The position numbers and the translations under genes are program-made. Below, piece by piece: positions 35,533-44,814 of a stretch of 64,000 nucleotides of DNA. The number at the start of each line of letters is the position of its first letter. The first letter of the stretch is position 1. A model generated the notes under the pieces. That model made no database searches. It had not been told where the DNA came from and worked only from the letters and a program-made list of their open reading frames with translations. The DNA comes from Deltaproteobacteria bacterium HGW-Deltaproteobacteria-8 (lineage in GTDB: Bacteria > Desulfobacterota > Desulfovibrionia > Desulfovibrionales > Desulfovibrionaceae), in assembly GCA_002840405.1 (NCBI GenBank), contig PHAR01000004.1, positions 62,001 to 126,000 of the forward strand. The letters run 5' to 3'.

Positions 35533-35690
35533 GGCGGCCTCCAGACTGAAGCGTTGCGGGATTTCCTTCTCCACCCTTCAACTAATCGAGACGCACGAAT
35601 TGCGCAAGCAAGCGGCCAAGGTCATTGACTCCTCAGCAAAACAGCATACATTCCTGTTTGGCTTGGACACCTTCAGCCGGAGCATCGAAC

Positions 35691-36839
35691 ATGAAAAAAA
35701 CATCCGCCTTCCTGGCGCTGCCCATAGCCCTCGCGCTCACCTTCACGTCGTTCTTCGCGCTGGCCGTCTCTGCCTCTGCCGCAACGGCCGCGCCCCCAAA
35801 ATCGCAGGAACCGAAAGGAGCCCCCATGACCACGGACAAACTCGGCACGGCCACCTTTGCGGGCGGCTGCTTCTGGTGCGTTGAGTCGGACTTCATACAC
35901 ATCCCCGGCGTGGTGCAGGTGACCTCCGGCTTTGCCGGGGGCAAGGAGAAGAACCCCACCTACGAGCAGGTCTCCGCCGGGCAGACCGGCCACCTGGAGG
36001 CCGTGCAGCTGCGCTACGATCCGGCCAAGGTCAGCTATCCCCTGCTGCTGGAGTGGTTCTGGCGGCACCATGACCCGACCGACAACGGCGGCCAGTTCTG
36101 CGACCGGGGCAACCAGTACCGGCCGGCCATCTTCGTGCACACGCCCGAGCAAAAGCGCGAGGCCGAGGCGTCCAAGAAGCGCCTGGTGGATTCCCATGCG
36201 CTGAAGGGCCTGGTGGTCACGCCCATCCTCGACTACACGACCTTCTACCCGGCCGAGGACTACCACCAGCGCTACTTCGAGAAGAACCCGCTGCGCTACA
36301 AGTACTACCGCTACAGCTGCGGCCGCGACAACACCATCCGCGCCCTGTGGGGGGCAGAGGCCGACAAGCCCTTCTCGTCCTATGCGGCCGAGGCCGCAAC
36401 GGGCTGGCGCAAGCCCACCCGCGAACAGCTCAAGGCCCGGCTGACCCCCATGCAGTTCAAGGTCACCCAGGAAGAAGGCACCGAGCCGCCCTTCAAGAAC
36501 GAGTACGACGGCAATAAGCGCGAGGGCATCTACGTGGACATCGTGTCCGGCGAGGCGCTGTTCAGCTCGCGCGACAAGTTCGACTCCGGCACCGGCTGGC
36601 CGAGCTTCACCCGGCCGCTGGAGCCCGGCAACATCGTGGAGCGCCCGGACAACACGCTCTTCTCCACGCGCACCGAGGTCCGCAGCAAGCTGGCCGACAG
36701 CCACCTGGGCCACGTGTTCCCGGACGGCCCCAAGCCCACGGGCCTGCGCTACTGCATGAACTCGGCGGCGTTGCGTTTCGTTCCCAAGGAGAACCTGGAA
36801 AAGGACGGCTACGGCAAGTACGCGGGCCTGTTCAAGTAG
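35691..36839 (+). CDS. msrAB: Periplasmic methionine sulfoxide reductase MsrA-MsrB fusion
   Basis: A 382-residue exported bifunctional enzyme repairing both methionine sulfoxide epimers. The start at 35691 gives a clear signal peptide ([18 protein letters not shown] to ASAATA); the ORF track extends upstream. MsrA catalytic motif is GGCFWCVE, with [13 protein letters not shown]. The MsrB half begins near [19 protein letters not shown], with [10 protein letters not shown] and the catalytic [11 protein letters not shown]. The CxxC zinc pair of many MsrB proteins is absent (VSGEALF), as in other fused forms. It stands alone and its 3' end is 6 bp from the convergent arsS-like gene. Confidence 0.95.
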   Translation: MKKTSAFLALPIALALTFTSFFALAVSASAATAAPPKSQEPKGAPMTTDKLGTATFAGGCFWCVESDFIHIPGVVQVTSGFAGGKEKNPTYEQVSAGQTGHLEAVQLRYDPAKVSYPLLLEWFWRHHDPTDNGGQFCDRGNQYRPAIFVHTPEQKREAEASKKRLVDSHALKGLVVTPILDYTTFYPAEDYHQRYFEKNPLRYKYYRYSCGRDNTIRALWGAEADKPFSSYAAEAATGWRKPTREQLKARLTPMQFKVTQEEGTEPPFKNEYDGNKREGIYVDIVSGEALFSSRDKFDSGTGWPSFTRPLEPGNIVERPDNTLFSTRTEVRSKLADSHLGHVFPDGPKPTGLRYCMNSAALRFVPKENLEKDGYGKYAGLFK

Positions 36840-36845
36840 GTCCGG

Positions 36846-37820
36846 CTACTCTGCCGTGGGCTGCACGGCCACAAGCTCCCCGCCGCAGGACGACCCGCCG
36901 CCAGCGGTGCAGGCCAGGCAGTGCGGCCCGGTCATGACCAGACGGCCACGCAGGAGGTCCGCGTCGAAGTCGCGGATATGCCCCGGCGCGGCGTGGTTCA
37001 CGCGCAGGCCCAGGACCATGTTGAAGTCGCAGTCGTAGAGCGCCCCGTCATAGCCCACGTTGATCTGGCGGCGGCACATGAGCCCGTCCAGGGTGGCCGG
37101 GTTGAAGGACTGGCGCAGCAGCTCCCGGTACCCGGCCTCCTGGCCGGAGCGGCGCAGGCCCTCGCCAAAGCGGCCGAGCGGCATGTTGGCGATGGTCAGC
37201 AGGCGGTTGAACACCAGGCCGTGCCGGGCCAGAAGTTCGCGCCGGTAGTCGGCCTCAAGGGCGCATTGCCCTGGCGGCAGAAATGCTCCGCCGGGATTGT
37301 AGACAAGATCGATTGTCAGCGCGTCATCTCCTCTGCCGGCCTGGCCATAGCCCAGCTCGTTCAGCCGCCGCAGGGCCGCCACGCTGCGCTCGTAAACCCC
37401 GGAGCCGCGCATGGCCCGCACGTTCTCCTCCAGATAGCAGGGCAGCGAGGCCACAAGGCCGACCTTGCGCGCGCGGTAGAACTCGAACATGTCCTCCTGG
37501 CCGGGCTCGAACAGGGCCGTGAGGTTGGTGCGCACCTGGGCCGCGAGCCCCGCGTGGAACAGGCCGTCCAGCAGGGGCCGCAGCACTGGGCACAGCTCCG
37601 GCGCGCCTCCGGTGATGTCCACCAGCCTGGGGCGCAGGGCCTGGGCCGCGCCAAGCACCAGCGCCATGGTCGCCTCGTCCATGAGCTCCGTGCGCTCCGG
37701 CCCGGCCTGCACATGGCAGTGCGTGCAGGACTGGTTGCAGCGCAGCCCGAGGTTGACCTGCATGATGTCCACGCCCAGAGCCTGGATATGCCCCCCGGCC
37801 AGCCGCTCGAATTCGTTCAT
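36846..37820 (-). CDS. arsS: ArsS-like radical SAM/Cys-rich protein
   Basis: A radical SAM protein of about 324 residues of the arsenosugar-biosynthesis ArsS family (TIGR04167/DUF3641). Start chosen at 37820 (MNEFERLAGG) because AAGGA lies 9 nt upstream; an ATG at 37832 is also possible. The [4Fe-4S] motif is CNQSCTHC (Cys28, 32, 35). The Cys-rich C-terminus has LMCRRQINVGYDGALYDCDFN and CLACTAGGGSSCGGEL; the cysteine in SSCGG is replaced by selenocysteine in some relatives, but here the codon is Cys. ArsS attaches a 5'-deoxyadenosyl group to dimethylarsenite. No arsM methyltransferase lies in the window, so the substrate here is unproven. Confidence 0.88.
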   Translation of the reverse strand: MNEFERLAGGHIQALGVDIMQVNLGLRCNQSCTHCHVQAGPERTELMDEATMALVLGAAQALRPRLVDITGGAPELCPVLRPLLDGLFHAGLAAQVRTNLTALFEPGQEDMFEFYRARKVGLVASLPCYLEENVRAMRGSGVYERSVAALRRLNELGYGQAGRGDDALTIDLVYNPGGAFLPPGQCALEADYRRELLARHGLVFNRLLTIANMPLGRFGEGLRRSGQEAGYRELLRQSFNPATLDGLMCRRQINVGYDGALYDCDFNMVLGLRVNHAAPGHIRDFDADLLRGRLVMTGPHCLACTAGGGSSCGGELVAVQPTAE

Positions 37821-37848
37821 ACCGTCCGTCATGTCCTTGCGCTCCAGG

Positions 37849-39333
37849 CTATTGCGGTTCGTTCGGCACACAGGCCCGGCCCTTGAGCCCGAACACGTAG
37901 TGCAGGGCCTTCTTGACCGTGGGCGAGAACAATTTCTCGCCGATGACACGGCCGGCCACGGCCTTGGCCGACTCCGCCCGCGTGGGGTACGGGTGGGTGA
38001 TGCCCGCCAGGGTGGTCAGCGAGACCTTGCCCGCCAGCACCGCCGCCCACTCGCCCAGCAGGTCGCCCGCACCCGCGCCCACGATCTGCACGCCCAGCGG
38101 CTTGCCGCCGGAATCCAGCAGCAGCTTGACGCAGCCCCCGTTCTCGGCCTCGGCCCGGGCGCGGTCGTTGTCCGCGAAGCGCTCCGTGACCACCCGGTAG
38201 TCCACGCCAGGCTTGAGCCCGGCCCGCTTGGCCATGGCCTCGTTCAGGCCGATGCCGCCCAGGCCCGGCTCGGTGTACGTGCACCAGGGCATCCACGTGT
38301 AATCAGCCATGCGCGGCAGGCGGAAGATGGCGTTGGCCACCACCACGCCCGCCTCATAGCCTGCGGCGTGGGTGAACTGCCAGGCCCCGGTCACGTCGCC
38401 GCAGGCGTAGATGTGTTTCCGGCTGGTGCGCAGCCGCGCGTCCACGTTGATGCCCTTGGCGCTGTAGTCCACCCCGGCCGCATCCAGGCCCAGGCCCTCG
38501 ACGTTGGGCGTGCGGCCCAGGGCCACCAGCAGGGCGTCGCCGGAGACGCTGCGGGCCTGCCCATCCAGGGTGAAGCTGACGACCTTTTGCCCGCCAACGG
38601 CCTGAACTCCGGTGAGCGCTGCGCCCAGGTGGAAGCGCACGCCCTCGGCCTCCAGGGCCTGCTGGACCTCGGCAGCCATGTCCACGTCGTCGCGGGTCAG
38701 GATGCGCGCCGAGCGCTGGATCACGTCCACCTGCGAGCCCAGGCGCTGGAAGGCCTGGGCCAGCTCCACGGCGATGGGGCCGCCGCCGAGGATCACCAGG
38801 CGCTCCGGCAGGCGGTCCAGCGAGAAGACCTCGTGGTTGGTCAGGTGCGGCGTGTCGGCCAGGCCGGGAATGGCCGGAATCTGCGCGCGGGAGCCCGTGG
38901 CGATGACCCACTTGGCCGCGCTCACGCGCTTGCCGCCTGTTCCTTCACCAATCTCGGCCTCGTGCTCATTGACGAAGCGCGCGGCCCCGAAGCGCACCTC
39001 GGCCCCCAGGCCGCAGAAGCGCTCGATGGAGTCGTGCCCGCGGATGCCCATGATGACGCTCTGGATGCGTGCGCGCACCAGAGCGAAGTCCACGGGCGGC
39101 AGGTCCACCCTGGGCAGGCCGAAGCGCTCGGCATTGGCCATGAGGTGGCGCGCGTGGGCCGTTGCGATGAGGGTCTTGCTGGGCACGCAGCCGTAGAACA
39201 GGCAGTCCCCGCCGAGGTGCGCCTCGCGCTCGATGAGCAGGGTGCGCGCGCCCAGCTGGGCCGCGCCTGCGGCCACGGACAAGCCGCCCGCGCCGCCGCC
39301 GATGATCGCGATGTCGTAATCGTATGCCGCCAT
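37849..39333 (-). CDS. FAD-dependent pyridine nucleotide-disulfide oxidoreductase (mercuric reductase/Lpd-like)
   Basis: A 494-residue cytoplasmic flavoprotein. The ATG at 39333 follows AAAGGAGG. It has the FAD-binding GGGAGG, the redox disulfide CLFYGC (Cys44, Cys49), an NAD(P)-binding LGGGPIAVELAQAF, and ACGDVTG for the second FAD motif. The C-terminal dimerisation domain contains HPYPTRAES in place of the dihydrolipoamide dehydrogenase HAHPTxxE, and there is no MerA CC tail, so it is neither a standard Lpd nor MerA. Such proteins are found next to TVP38 and rSAM/selenodomain genes. A role in reducing arsenic, selenium or thiol compounds is an inference. Confidence 0.88.
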   Translation of the reverse strand: MAAYDYDIAIIGGGAGGLSVAAGAAQLGARTLLIEREAHLGGDCLFYGCVPSKTLIATAHARHLMANAERFGLPRVDLPPVDFALVRARIQSVIMGIRGHDSIERFCGLGAEVRFGAARFVNEHEAEIGEGTGGKRVSAAKWVIATGSRAQIPAIPGLADTPHLTNHEVFSLDRLPERLVILGGGPIAVELAQAFQRLGSQVDVIQRSARILTRDDVDMAAEVQQALEAEGVRFHLGAALTGVQAVGGQKVVSFTLDGQARSVSGDALLVALGRTPNVEGLGLDAAGVDYSAKGINVDARLRTSRKHIYACGDVTGAWQFTHAAGYEAGVVVANAIFRLPRMADYTWMPWCTYTEPGLGGIGLNEAMAKRAGLKPGVDYRVVTERFADNDRARAEAENGGCVKLLLDSGGKPLGVQIVGAGAGDLLGEWAAVLAGKVSLTTLAGITHPYPTRAESAKAVAGRVIGEKLFSPTVKKALHYVFGLKGRACVPNEPQ

Positions 39334-39358
39334 GGGAGCCTCCTTTGGGGGCGAAAAA

Positions 39359-40084
39359 TCAGGCCTGCCTGTTTGCGTTTCTGGCGCGCAGCCAGGCCAC
39401 CAGCTTGCGCGCGGCAATGGGGAACAGCCCGAGCAGGGCAAAGGCCACGATCAGACCGGGCGAGAGCACGTCGGACAAAGACTCCACCAGGGCGATGCGC
39501 GTGCCCGCGTAGACAAAGACCATGGAGGCCGGGAGCATGCCCAGCTGCGAGACCCAGGCATACGTGCGCACCGGCATGGGCGTGAGCCCCATGAGCAGGT
39601 TGATGGCCCAGAACGGCAGGGCCGGGATGAGGCGCATGGTGAACAGGTAGAACGCGCCCTCGCGCTCGATGCCCGCGTTGACCGCGGCCAGCCGGGAGCC
39701 GAAGCGGGCCTGGACCCAGTCGCGCAGGATGTGGCGCGCCGACAGGCAGGAGAGCACCGCGCCGCAGGTGCTGGCAAAGGAGGCCAGCACAACGCCCTCC
39801 ACAAAGCCGTACAGCGCGCCGCCCGCGATGGTCATGACCGCCGCGCCGGGCAGGCCCAGGCCGGTGACGGCCACGTAAGCCGCGAAGAACCCCGCGCCCG
39901 AGGCCCAGGGCCGCTGCTCCGCCCACTGGCGCAGCTCGCCCAGGGAGGCCTTGAGCGCGGCCAGGGTCAGGTGTTTGTCCAGACCCAGGCCGAAGAAGGC
40001 CGCCGCAGCCAGCACGATGCAGGCGGCCAGGGCGAACTTGGAGGCGTTTCCGCCTGTGTTTTTGGGAGGCTGTGTCTGCTCCAT
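39359..40084 (-). CDS. TVP38/TMEM64 (DedA-like) membrane protein
   Basis: A 241-residue integral membrane protein. The start at 40084 (MEQTQPPKNTGG) gives an N-terminal anchor (FALAACIVLAAAAFFGLGL) and five or so further hydrophobic segments. The family motif region is GLPGAAVMTIAGGALYG and RLIPALPFWAINLLMGLTPM. The ORF track extends it by another 262 residues into non-coding sequence. It precedes the disulfide oxidoreductase (25-bp gap) and is probably in one operon with it and arsS. Proposed roles of the family are in lipid or small-molecule transport. Confidence 0.9.
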   Translation of the reverse strand: MEQTQPPKNTGGNASKFALAACIVLAAAAFFGLGLDKHLTLAALKASLGELRQWAEQRPWASGAGFFAAYVAVTGLGLPGAAVMTIAGGALYGFVEGVVLASFASTCGAVLSCLSARHILRDWVQARFGSRLAAVNAGIEREGAFYLFTMRLIPALPFWAINLLMGLTPMPVRTYAWVSQLGMLPASMVFVYAGTRIALVESLSDVLSPGLIVAFALLGLFPIAARKLVAWLRARNANRQA

Positions 40085-40166
40085 CTGAAAAGCCTTAGCC
40101 CAATCCCACTCCAGCCGCAACGCGCCCAAGCCTTTCGTTTTCGCCGCGCTCCTGCTAGGATGGGGA

Positions 40167-40937
40167 ATGAACCGACCCACGCCTTCCGTCGCCCTCTCCG
40201 TGATCATCCCCGTGCATCGGGAAGAGGCGCACATAAACGATCTGCTCGCGCACCTTGCGGCCATCCCGGCCCCTGGCGATCTGGAGATGAGGGCGTCGGG
40301 AACGGGTCGTGTCGAGATCATCGTGGTGGACGGCGACCCAAAGCGGCGCACCCTGGCCGCGATTTCCCAAGACGCCCTCAGCCAAACGCTCATCAAGCTG
40401 CCCTCGGAAAGGGGCCGCGCCCGCCAGATGAACACCGGGGCCGCCTCCGCCCAGGGGGAGGTCCTGCTCTTCCTGCACGCGGACACGCGCCTGCCGCTTG
40501 ATGCCTTTGCGCGCATCGAGCACGCGCTTTTCCCCGAGCCCGGCAAGGCGGAGAGCTGCGGCGGGGCCTTTGCCCTGCGCATCCTCCCCGAAGACGGCGG
40601 CCAGCCCGGCCCTGGCCTGCGGTTCATCGCCTGGGCGGCCAACCTGCGCGCCCGGCTCACGCGCGCCCCCTTCGGCGACCAGGCCATTTTTATGCGCCGG
40701 GACTGTTTCGTGCCCCTTGGCGGTTTTCCAGACATCCCGCTCATGGAAGACCTGGAATTCATGACGCGCCTGCGTCGCCGGGGCCTGCCCATAACCCTTC
40801 TGAGTGCCAAGGTGGTTACCTCGGCCCGGCGCTGGGAGCGCGAAGGGCTGTTGCGCTGCACCGGGCGCAATATCCTGCTGCGCGCCCTGTACCACCTGGG
40901 CGTGAGCCCGCAACGTTTAGCGAGGCTCTACCCATGA
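40167..40937 (+). CDS. Family 2 glycosyltransferase, rSAM/selenodomain-associated type (TIGR04283)
   Basis: A 256-residue GT-A glycosyltransferase. It opens with SVIIPVHREEAHINDLLAHL, has the nucleotide-binding VDGDPKRRTL, an acidic HADTRLP metal motif and QAIFMRRDCFVPLGGFPDIPLMEDLEFMTRL, typical of the transferase-2 group that accompanies ArsS. ATG at 40167 follows AGGATGGGG. The stop overlaps the next gene by ATGA. It is divergent from the TVP38/oxidoreductase/ArsS operon, 82 bp apart. It likely transfers a sugar during arsenosugar or analogous metabolite assembly. Confidence 0.9.
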   Translation: MNRPTPSVALSVIIPVHREEAHINDLLAHLAAIPAPGDLEMRASGTGRVEIIVVDGDPKRRTLAAISQDALSQTLIKLPSERGRARQMNTGAASAQGEVLLFLHADTRLPLDAFARIEHALFPEPGKAESCGGAFALRILPEDGGQPGPGLRFIAWAANLRARLTRAPFGDQAIFMRRDCFVPLGGFPDIPLMEDLEFMTRLRRRGLPITLLSAKVVTSARRWEREGLLRCTGRNILLRALYHLGVSPQRLARLYP

Positions 40938-41602
40938 AGCGGGTCATCGTGTTCCTCAAGTACCCGGAGCCCGGCGAGGTCAAGACGCGGCTGGCGGCAG
41001 CGGTTGGCGCGGCGGCGGCGGCGCGGCTGGCCCGGCACTTCGCGGAGCAGACCCTGGCTGCGGCAGTCGCCACTGGCCTGCCCGTCACCGTGTGCTTCGC
41101 CCCGGCCAGGCGCGGGCCGGAGTTCTCGGCCTGGCTGGGCACAGGCTACGACTACGTGCCCCAGCGCGGGGCCAACCTGGGTGAGCGCATGCGCCACGCC
41201 TTTGCCGACGCCTTTGCCCGGGGAGCGGAGCGCGCCGTGCTGGTGGGCACCGACGCCCCGGACCGGCCAACGGAATTTCTGGAGGAGGCCCTGACGCACC
41301 TGGACGAGCATGACGTGGTCCTCGGCCCGGCGCTCGACGGCGGCTACCATCTCATCGCCATGCGGCGCGGGAGCTTCGCGCCAGAGGCCTTTGGCTCCAA
41401 GGAGCCGGGCGGCATCGCCTGGGGCACGCCCAGAGTGCTGGCCCAGACCCTGGACGCCCTGCGCGCGGTAGGGCGCACGGCGTACATGCTGCCGCCCTGG
41501 CGCGACATCGACGACAAGCCCAGCCTCGACGACTACCTGGATGCCCACCCGGAGGCGGCGCATCTGCTCGACGACGCAGGTCAAACAGGGGGCGCGCAAT
41601 GA
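40934..41602 (+). CDS. TIGR04282 nucleotidyl/glycosyltransferase-like protein
   Basis: A 222-residue protein of the DUF2064/TIGR04282 family, the second transferase paired with ArsS-type radical SAM proteins. Motifs seen: RVIVFLKYPEPGEVKTRLA, GANLGERMRHAFADA, VGTDAPDRPTEFLEEAL and GPALDGGYHLIAMR; the fold resembles MobA/CobY-like nucleotidyltransferases. Start ATGA overlaps the TIGR04283 gene, and the stop ATGA overlaps the following desaturase gene, so the three are translated as a coupled set. Confidence 0.9.
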   Translation: MKRVIVFLKYPEPGEVKTRLAAAVGAAAAARLARHFAEQTLAAAVATGLPVTVCFAPARRGPEFSAWLGTGYDYVPQRGANLGERMRHAFADAFARGAERAVLVGTDAPDRPTEFLEEALTHLDEHDVVLGPALDGGYHLIAMRRGSFAPEAFGSKEPGGIAWGTPRVLAQTLDALRAVGRTAYMLPPWRDIDDKPSLDDYLDAHPEAAHLLDDAGQTGGAQ

Positions 41603-42381
41603 ACCAGGAGGCCCTGCTCCGGCTGACGGTCTTTCTGTGCGTGGTGCTGGCCCTGGCGCTCTGGGAGGTCCTGGTCCCGCGCCTGCCGCGCCCGGCCGAG
41701 CGGCGTTTGCGCTGGCCCGGCAACCTGGGGCTGGTTGTTGTGTCCACCCTGCTCATCCGGCTCGTGTTCCCCATCCTGCCCGTGGGCCTGGCCGCCCTGG
41801 CCCAGGCCAGGGGCTGGGGCCTCATGAACGCCCTGGCAGCGCCGCCGTGGGCCGCCGGGCTCTGCGCCATCCTGCTGCTGGACTGCGCCATCTACTGGCA
41901 GCACGTGGCCTCGCACCGCTGGCGCTGGTTCTGGCGCCTGCACCGGGTGCACCACGCGGACACGGTGCTCGACCTGACCACGGCCGTGCGCTTCCACCCG
42001 CTGGAGATGCTGCTCTCCCTGACCTACAAGCTGGCGCTGGTGCTCGTCCTCGGCCCGCCGGCCTGGGCCGTGCTGGCCTTTGAGATTCTGCTGAACGCCC
42101 TGCCGCTTTTCAACCATGCCAACGTGGGCCTGCCGCTGCCCCTGGACCGGGCGCTGCGCCGGGTGCTCGTCACCCCGGACATGCACCGCGTGCACCACAG
42201 CACAGACATGCGCGAGGCCAACACCAACTTCGGGTTCTGCTTTCCCTGGTGGGACCGGCTCTTCGCCAGCTACCAGGACCAGCCGGCACTGGGCCACCAG
42301 GGCATGACCATCGGCCTCGCCATCTTCCGCGCACCGACCGAGGCGCGCCTCTGGCGGATGTTGCGCATGCCCTTTGCGTGA
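41599..42381 (+). CDS. Sterol desaturase/fatty acid hydroxylase superfamily protein
   Basis: A 260-residue integral membrane di-iron protein. The conserved histidine clusters are H-x-H-R type: QHVASHRWRWFWRLHRVHH, then VRFHPLE, NHANVGLP, and MHRVHHSTD. Four or so membrane segments surround them. Such enzymes use O2 to hydroxylate or desaturate lipids, which is notable in an otherwise anaerobic gene set. It is coupled to the glycosyltransferases by an ATGA overlap, so it may act on a lipid linked to the product of that cluster. Confidence 0.88.
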   Translation: MNQEALLRLTVFLCVVLALALWEVLVPRLPRPAERRLRWPGNLGLVVVSTLLIRLVFPILPVGLAALAQARGWGLMNALAAPPWAAGLCAILLLDCAIYWQHVASHRWRWFWRLHRVHHADTVLDLTTAVRFHPLEMLLSLTYKLALVLVLGPPAWAVLAFEILLNALPLFNHANVGLPLPLDRALRRVLVTPDMHRVHHSTDMREANTNFGFCFPWWDRLFASYQDQPALGHQGMTIGLAIFRAPTEARLWRMLRMPFA

Positions 42382-42423
42382 ACTGGCGCGGTGCAAACAT
42401 TGATTCATAACAGGAGGCCGCAC

Positions 42424-42888
42424 ATGAAGCTTCGCTCCGTGTTTCTGATCCTGCTTTTGCTCTGCCTGGCGGCCAGCCCGGCACTGGCCGAAAAGAGCGC
42501 CGTGAACACCGGGTTCGTCGGCGATGTGGCCGTGGAGGGCGCGGATATGGTGGCCTACTTCACCCAGGGCAAGCACGTGGAGGGGACCTGGGAGTTCTCC
42601 CTGCCCTGGAACGGCGCGGACTGGCGCTTTTCCTCGGCCGAGAACCTGCGCCTGTTCAAGGAGAATCCGGAGAAGTACGCGCCGCAGTATGGCGGGTATT
42701 GCGCCTATGCCGTGGCCCAGGGTTCCGTCGCCAGCGACAGCGCCAGCATCGACCCAAGGGCCTGGAGCATCATTGAGGGGCGGCTGTACCTCAACAACTC
42801 CAAGTCCGTGCGCGAGATCTGGCTCAAGGACGCACAGAGCTACATCAAGCAGGCCGACCGCAACTGGCCCGGCGTGCTGGAGCGCTAG
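42424..42888 (+). CDS. Exported YHS-domain protein
   Basis: A 154-residue exported protein. Start at 42424 gives a signal peptide (MKLRSVFLILLLLCLAAS to ALAEK). The YHS-like domain covers roughly residues 35-115, with DMVAYFTQGKHVEG, ENLRLFKENPEKYAPQYGGYCAYAVAQG. YHS domains are often metal-binding and occur next to heavy-metal genes. It follows the desaturase by 42 bp. Its stop codon overlaps the convergent permease stop (shared CTAG at 42885-42888). Confidence 0.87.
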   Translation: MKLRSVFLILLLLCLAASPALAEKSAVNTGFVGDVAVEGADMVAYFTQGKHVEGTWEFSLPWNGADWRFSSAENLRLFKENPEKYAPQYGGYCAYAVAQGSVASDSASIDPRAWSIIEGRLYLNNSKSVREIWLKDAQSYIKQADRNWPGVLER

Positions 42889-43841
42889 CCTTCGGGATGG
42901 AAGAAACGGCCCAAGTTGGCGGGCGGGCCGGAGTAGCGCCGCAGCCGCGCGCTGGCCTGCACCAGGGTCAGCACGGCGATGGTCAAAAGGTACGGCGCCG
43001 CGCGCAGCCCCCACACCGGCACCAACTCCGCGCCCTGGGTCTGGAACGAAAACTGCGCGGCGGTGAGCGCGCCGAACAGAAGCCCGCCACACAGGGCGCG
43101 CAACGGACGCCAGGTGGCGAAGATGACCATGGCGATGGCGATCCAGCCCTGACCCGCGCTTAAGCCCTCTTTCCAGCCCGGCGTATACGACAGTGACAAA
43201 AACGCCCCGCCCAGGCCCGCCAGCGCGCCGCCGAAGCAGGTGCAGCCGAAGCGCACCAGCCGCACCGGCACGCCCGAGGCATAGGCGGCGGAGGCGTTCT
43301 CGCCGCAGGCGCGCACCACCAGCCCCAGGCGCGTCGATGCGAACGCCCAACTCAAGACAGGGGCCAGCAAGAGCGCCAGATAGGTCAGCAGCGGCTGGTT
43401 GAACAAGGCTTGGCCCAGCACCGGGAGGTCCGCCAGCGCGGCAATGGGCAGGGAGCCGAGCACCAGCCCCGGCGCGCCCAGCAAATCGCGCCCCAGCACG
43501 CCGGTGAGCCCCGCGCCGAGAAGCGACAGCGCAAGACCAGAGAGCACCTGGTTAACGCCCAGAGTGACGGCGAAGAAGGCGTGCAGCAGGGCCGCCAACG
43601 CTCCGGCGCAGGCCGCAGCCCCCAGGGCCAGGAGCGGATCGCCTGTGGCCGCGCCTGCGGCGAAGCCCGCCAGCGCGCCAAGCAGCAACATGCCCTCAAG
43701 GCCCAGGTTGAGCACCCCGGCCCGCTCGGCCACGATCTCGCCGTAGGCGGCCAGAAGCACCGCCGTGGAGGACTTCACCGCGATCTGCCCCAGCGACGCC
43801 AGGTTTTGCAAGTCCAGGCCCCCGAAAACATCAGCCGACAT
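42885..43841 (-). CDS. BMP-type nucleoside ABC transporter permease 2
   Basis: A 318-residue membrane subunit of a nucleoside (BmpA/Nup-type) importer. The start at 43841 follows AGAAAGGAG; the ORF track is 25 codons longer. It contains AYGEIVAERAGVLNLGLEGMLLLGALAGFAA, the hallmark of this permease family, and VVRACGENASAAYASGV as the coupling loop. It overlaps the upstream permease gene by 11 bp. It is the last gene of the ABC operon. Confidence 0.92.
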   Translation of the reverse strand: MSADVFGGLDLQNLASLGQIAVKSSTAVLLAAYGEIVAERAGVLNLGLEGMLLLGALAGFAAGAATGDPLLALGAAACAGALAALLHAFFAVTLGVNQVLSGLALSLLGAGLTGVLGRDLLGAPGLVLGSLPIAALADLPVLGQALFNQPLLTYLALLLAPVLSWAFASTRLGLVVRACGENASAAYASGVPVRLVRFGCTCFGGALAGLGGAFLSLSYTPGWKEGLSAGQGWIAIAMVIFATWRPLRALCGGLLFGALTAAQFSFQTQGAELVPVWGLRAAPYLLTIAVLTLVQASARLRRYSGPPANLGRFFHPEG

Positions 43842-44814
43842 GACCAGGCTCCTTTCTGCCCCTGCGCACCAGGCGCAGGCGGTTGGCGGCCAGGAACTCG
43901 CCCAGCAGCGCGCCAAAAAGGAGCGCGCCTTCCAGGGCCAGCACCGCCGTGCCGGGCAGACGCAGCTCGGTCTGCAACTGGTCCGCGCCCACCAAGAGCG
44001 CCCCCAGGAACAGCGCGGCCAGGGGCACGGCCAGGAGGTTCAGCCGGGCCAGGAAGGCCACGACGATGCCCGCAAAGCCCAGGCCCGAGGCCAGCCCGTC
44101 CTGGACGCGGTGCTGCACGCCCAGAAGCTCCCCGGTCCCGGCCAGCCCGGCCAGCGCGCCGGACAGACACATGGCCGTCACCGTGATGCGCGCCGAGCGG
44201 AACCCGGCGTAGGCGGCGGCCTTGGGGCTTAAGCCCAGCACCCGCGCCCGGAAGCCCCAGCGCGTGCGCGCCAGGAGCCACCACAGGGCCCCGGCCAGGG
44301 CGATGGCCAGGGGCAGGCCCAGATGCACCCGCGTCTCGAAGAACGTGGGCAGCCAGACGGCCTCGGGCAGCTCCGCCGTGCCGGGGAAGCCCAGGCCCGC
44401 CGGGTCGCGCCAAGGGCCGTAGTACAGGTGCTCCATGAACAGCACGGCCACGTAGTTGAGCAGCAACGTGGAAAGGATCTCGTTGACCCCGAGGCGCGCC
44501 TTGAGCAGAGCCGGGGCAAAGGCCCAGGCCGCGCCACCGGCCGCCCCGGCAGCCAGCGCCACGGGCAGCAGCAGTCGCGGCGGCAGACCCGGTGCCATAA
44601 ACAATGCCACCCAGCACGAGGCCAGGGCGCTGCCCAGGGCCCCCTGGAGCATGGCCCGCCAGGCCGCGCCGATGCCGGAAACTCCGTCCGCGCCAGCCAG
44701 GGCGAAGACCAGGGAGCCGAAAGCCCAGGCCAAGCCCAAGGTCGTGGCAAGGGAAATCAGCGCCCGCAGCGGGGCCGTGGCCTGGCGGGGCTCCAGCACG
44801 AGGCGCAGGGGCAT
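43831..44814 (-). CDS. BMP-type nucleoside ABC transporter permease 1
   Basis: A 327-residue membrane subunit. It has the RLGVNEILSTLLLNYVAVLFMEHLYYGPWRDPAG motif characteristic of the nucleoside/sugar permease 1 of BMP systems, and RARVLGLSPKAAAYAGF as the coupling loop. Its ATG overlaps the ATPase stop (TGATG). It works with permease 2 and the double ATPase encoded around it. Confidence 0.92.
   Translation of the reverse strand: MPLRLVLEPRQATAPLRALISLATTLGLAWAFGSLVFALAGADGVSGIGAAWRAMLQGALGSALASCWVALFMAPGLPPRLLLPVALAAGAAGGAAWAFAPALLKARLGVNEILSTLLLNYVAVLFMEHLYYGPWRDPAGLGFPGTAELPEAVWLPTFFETRVHLGLPLAIALAGALWWLLARTRWGFRARVLGLSPKAAAYAGFRSARITVTAMCLSGALAGLAGTGELLGVQHRVQDGLASGLGFAGIVVAFLARLNLLAVPLAALFLGALLVGADQLQTELRLPGTAVLALEGALLFGALLGEFLAANRLRLVRRGRKEPGHVG

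Noticed and set aside
37849-39333. True mercuric reductase or dihydrolipoamide dehydrogenase
   Set aside because: No C-terminal CC pair and no MerA heavy-metal domain; the Lpd His-Glu motif is altered (HPYPTRAES). Only the superfamily is supported.
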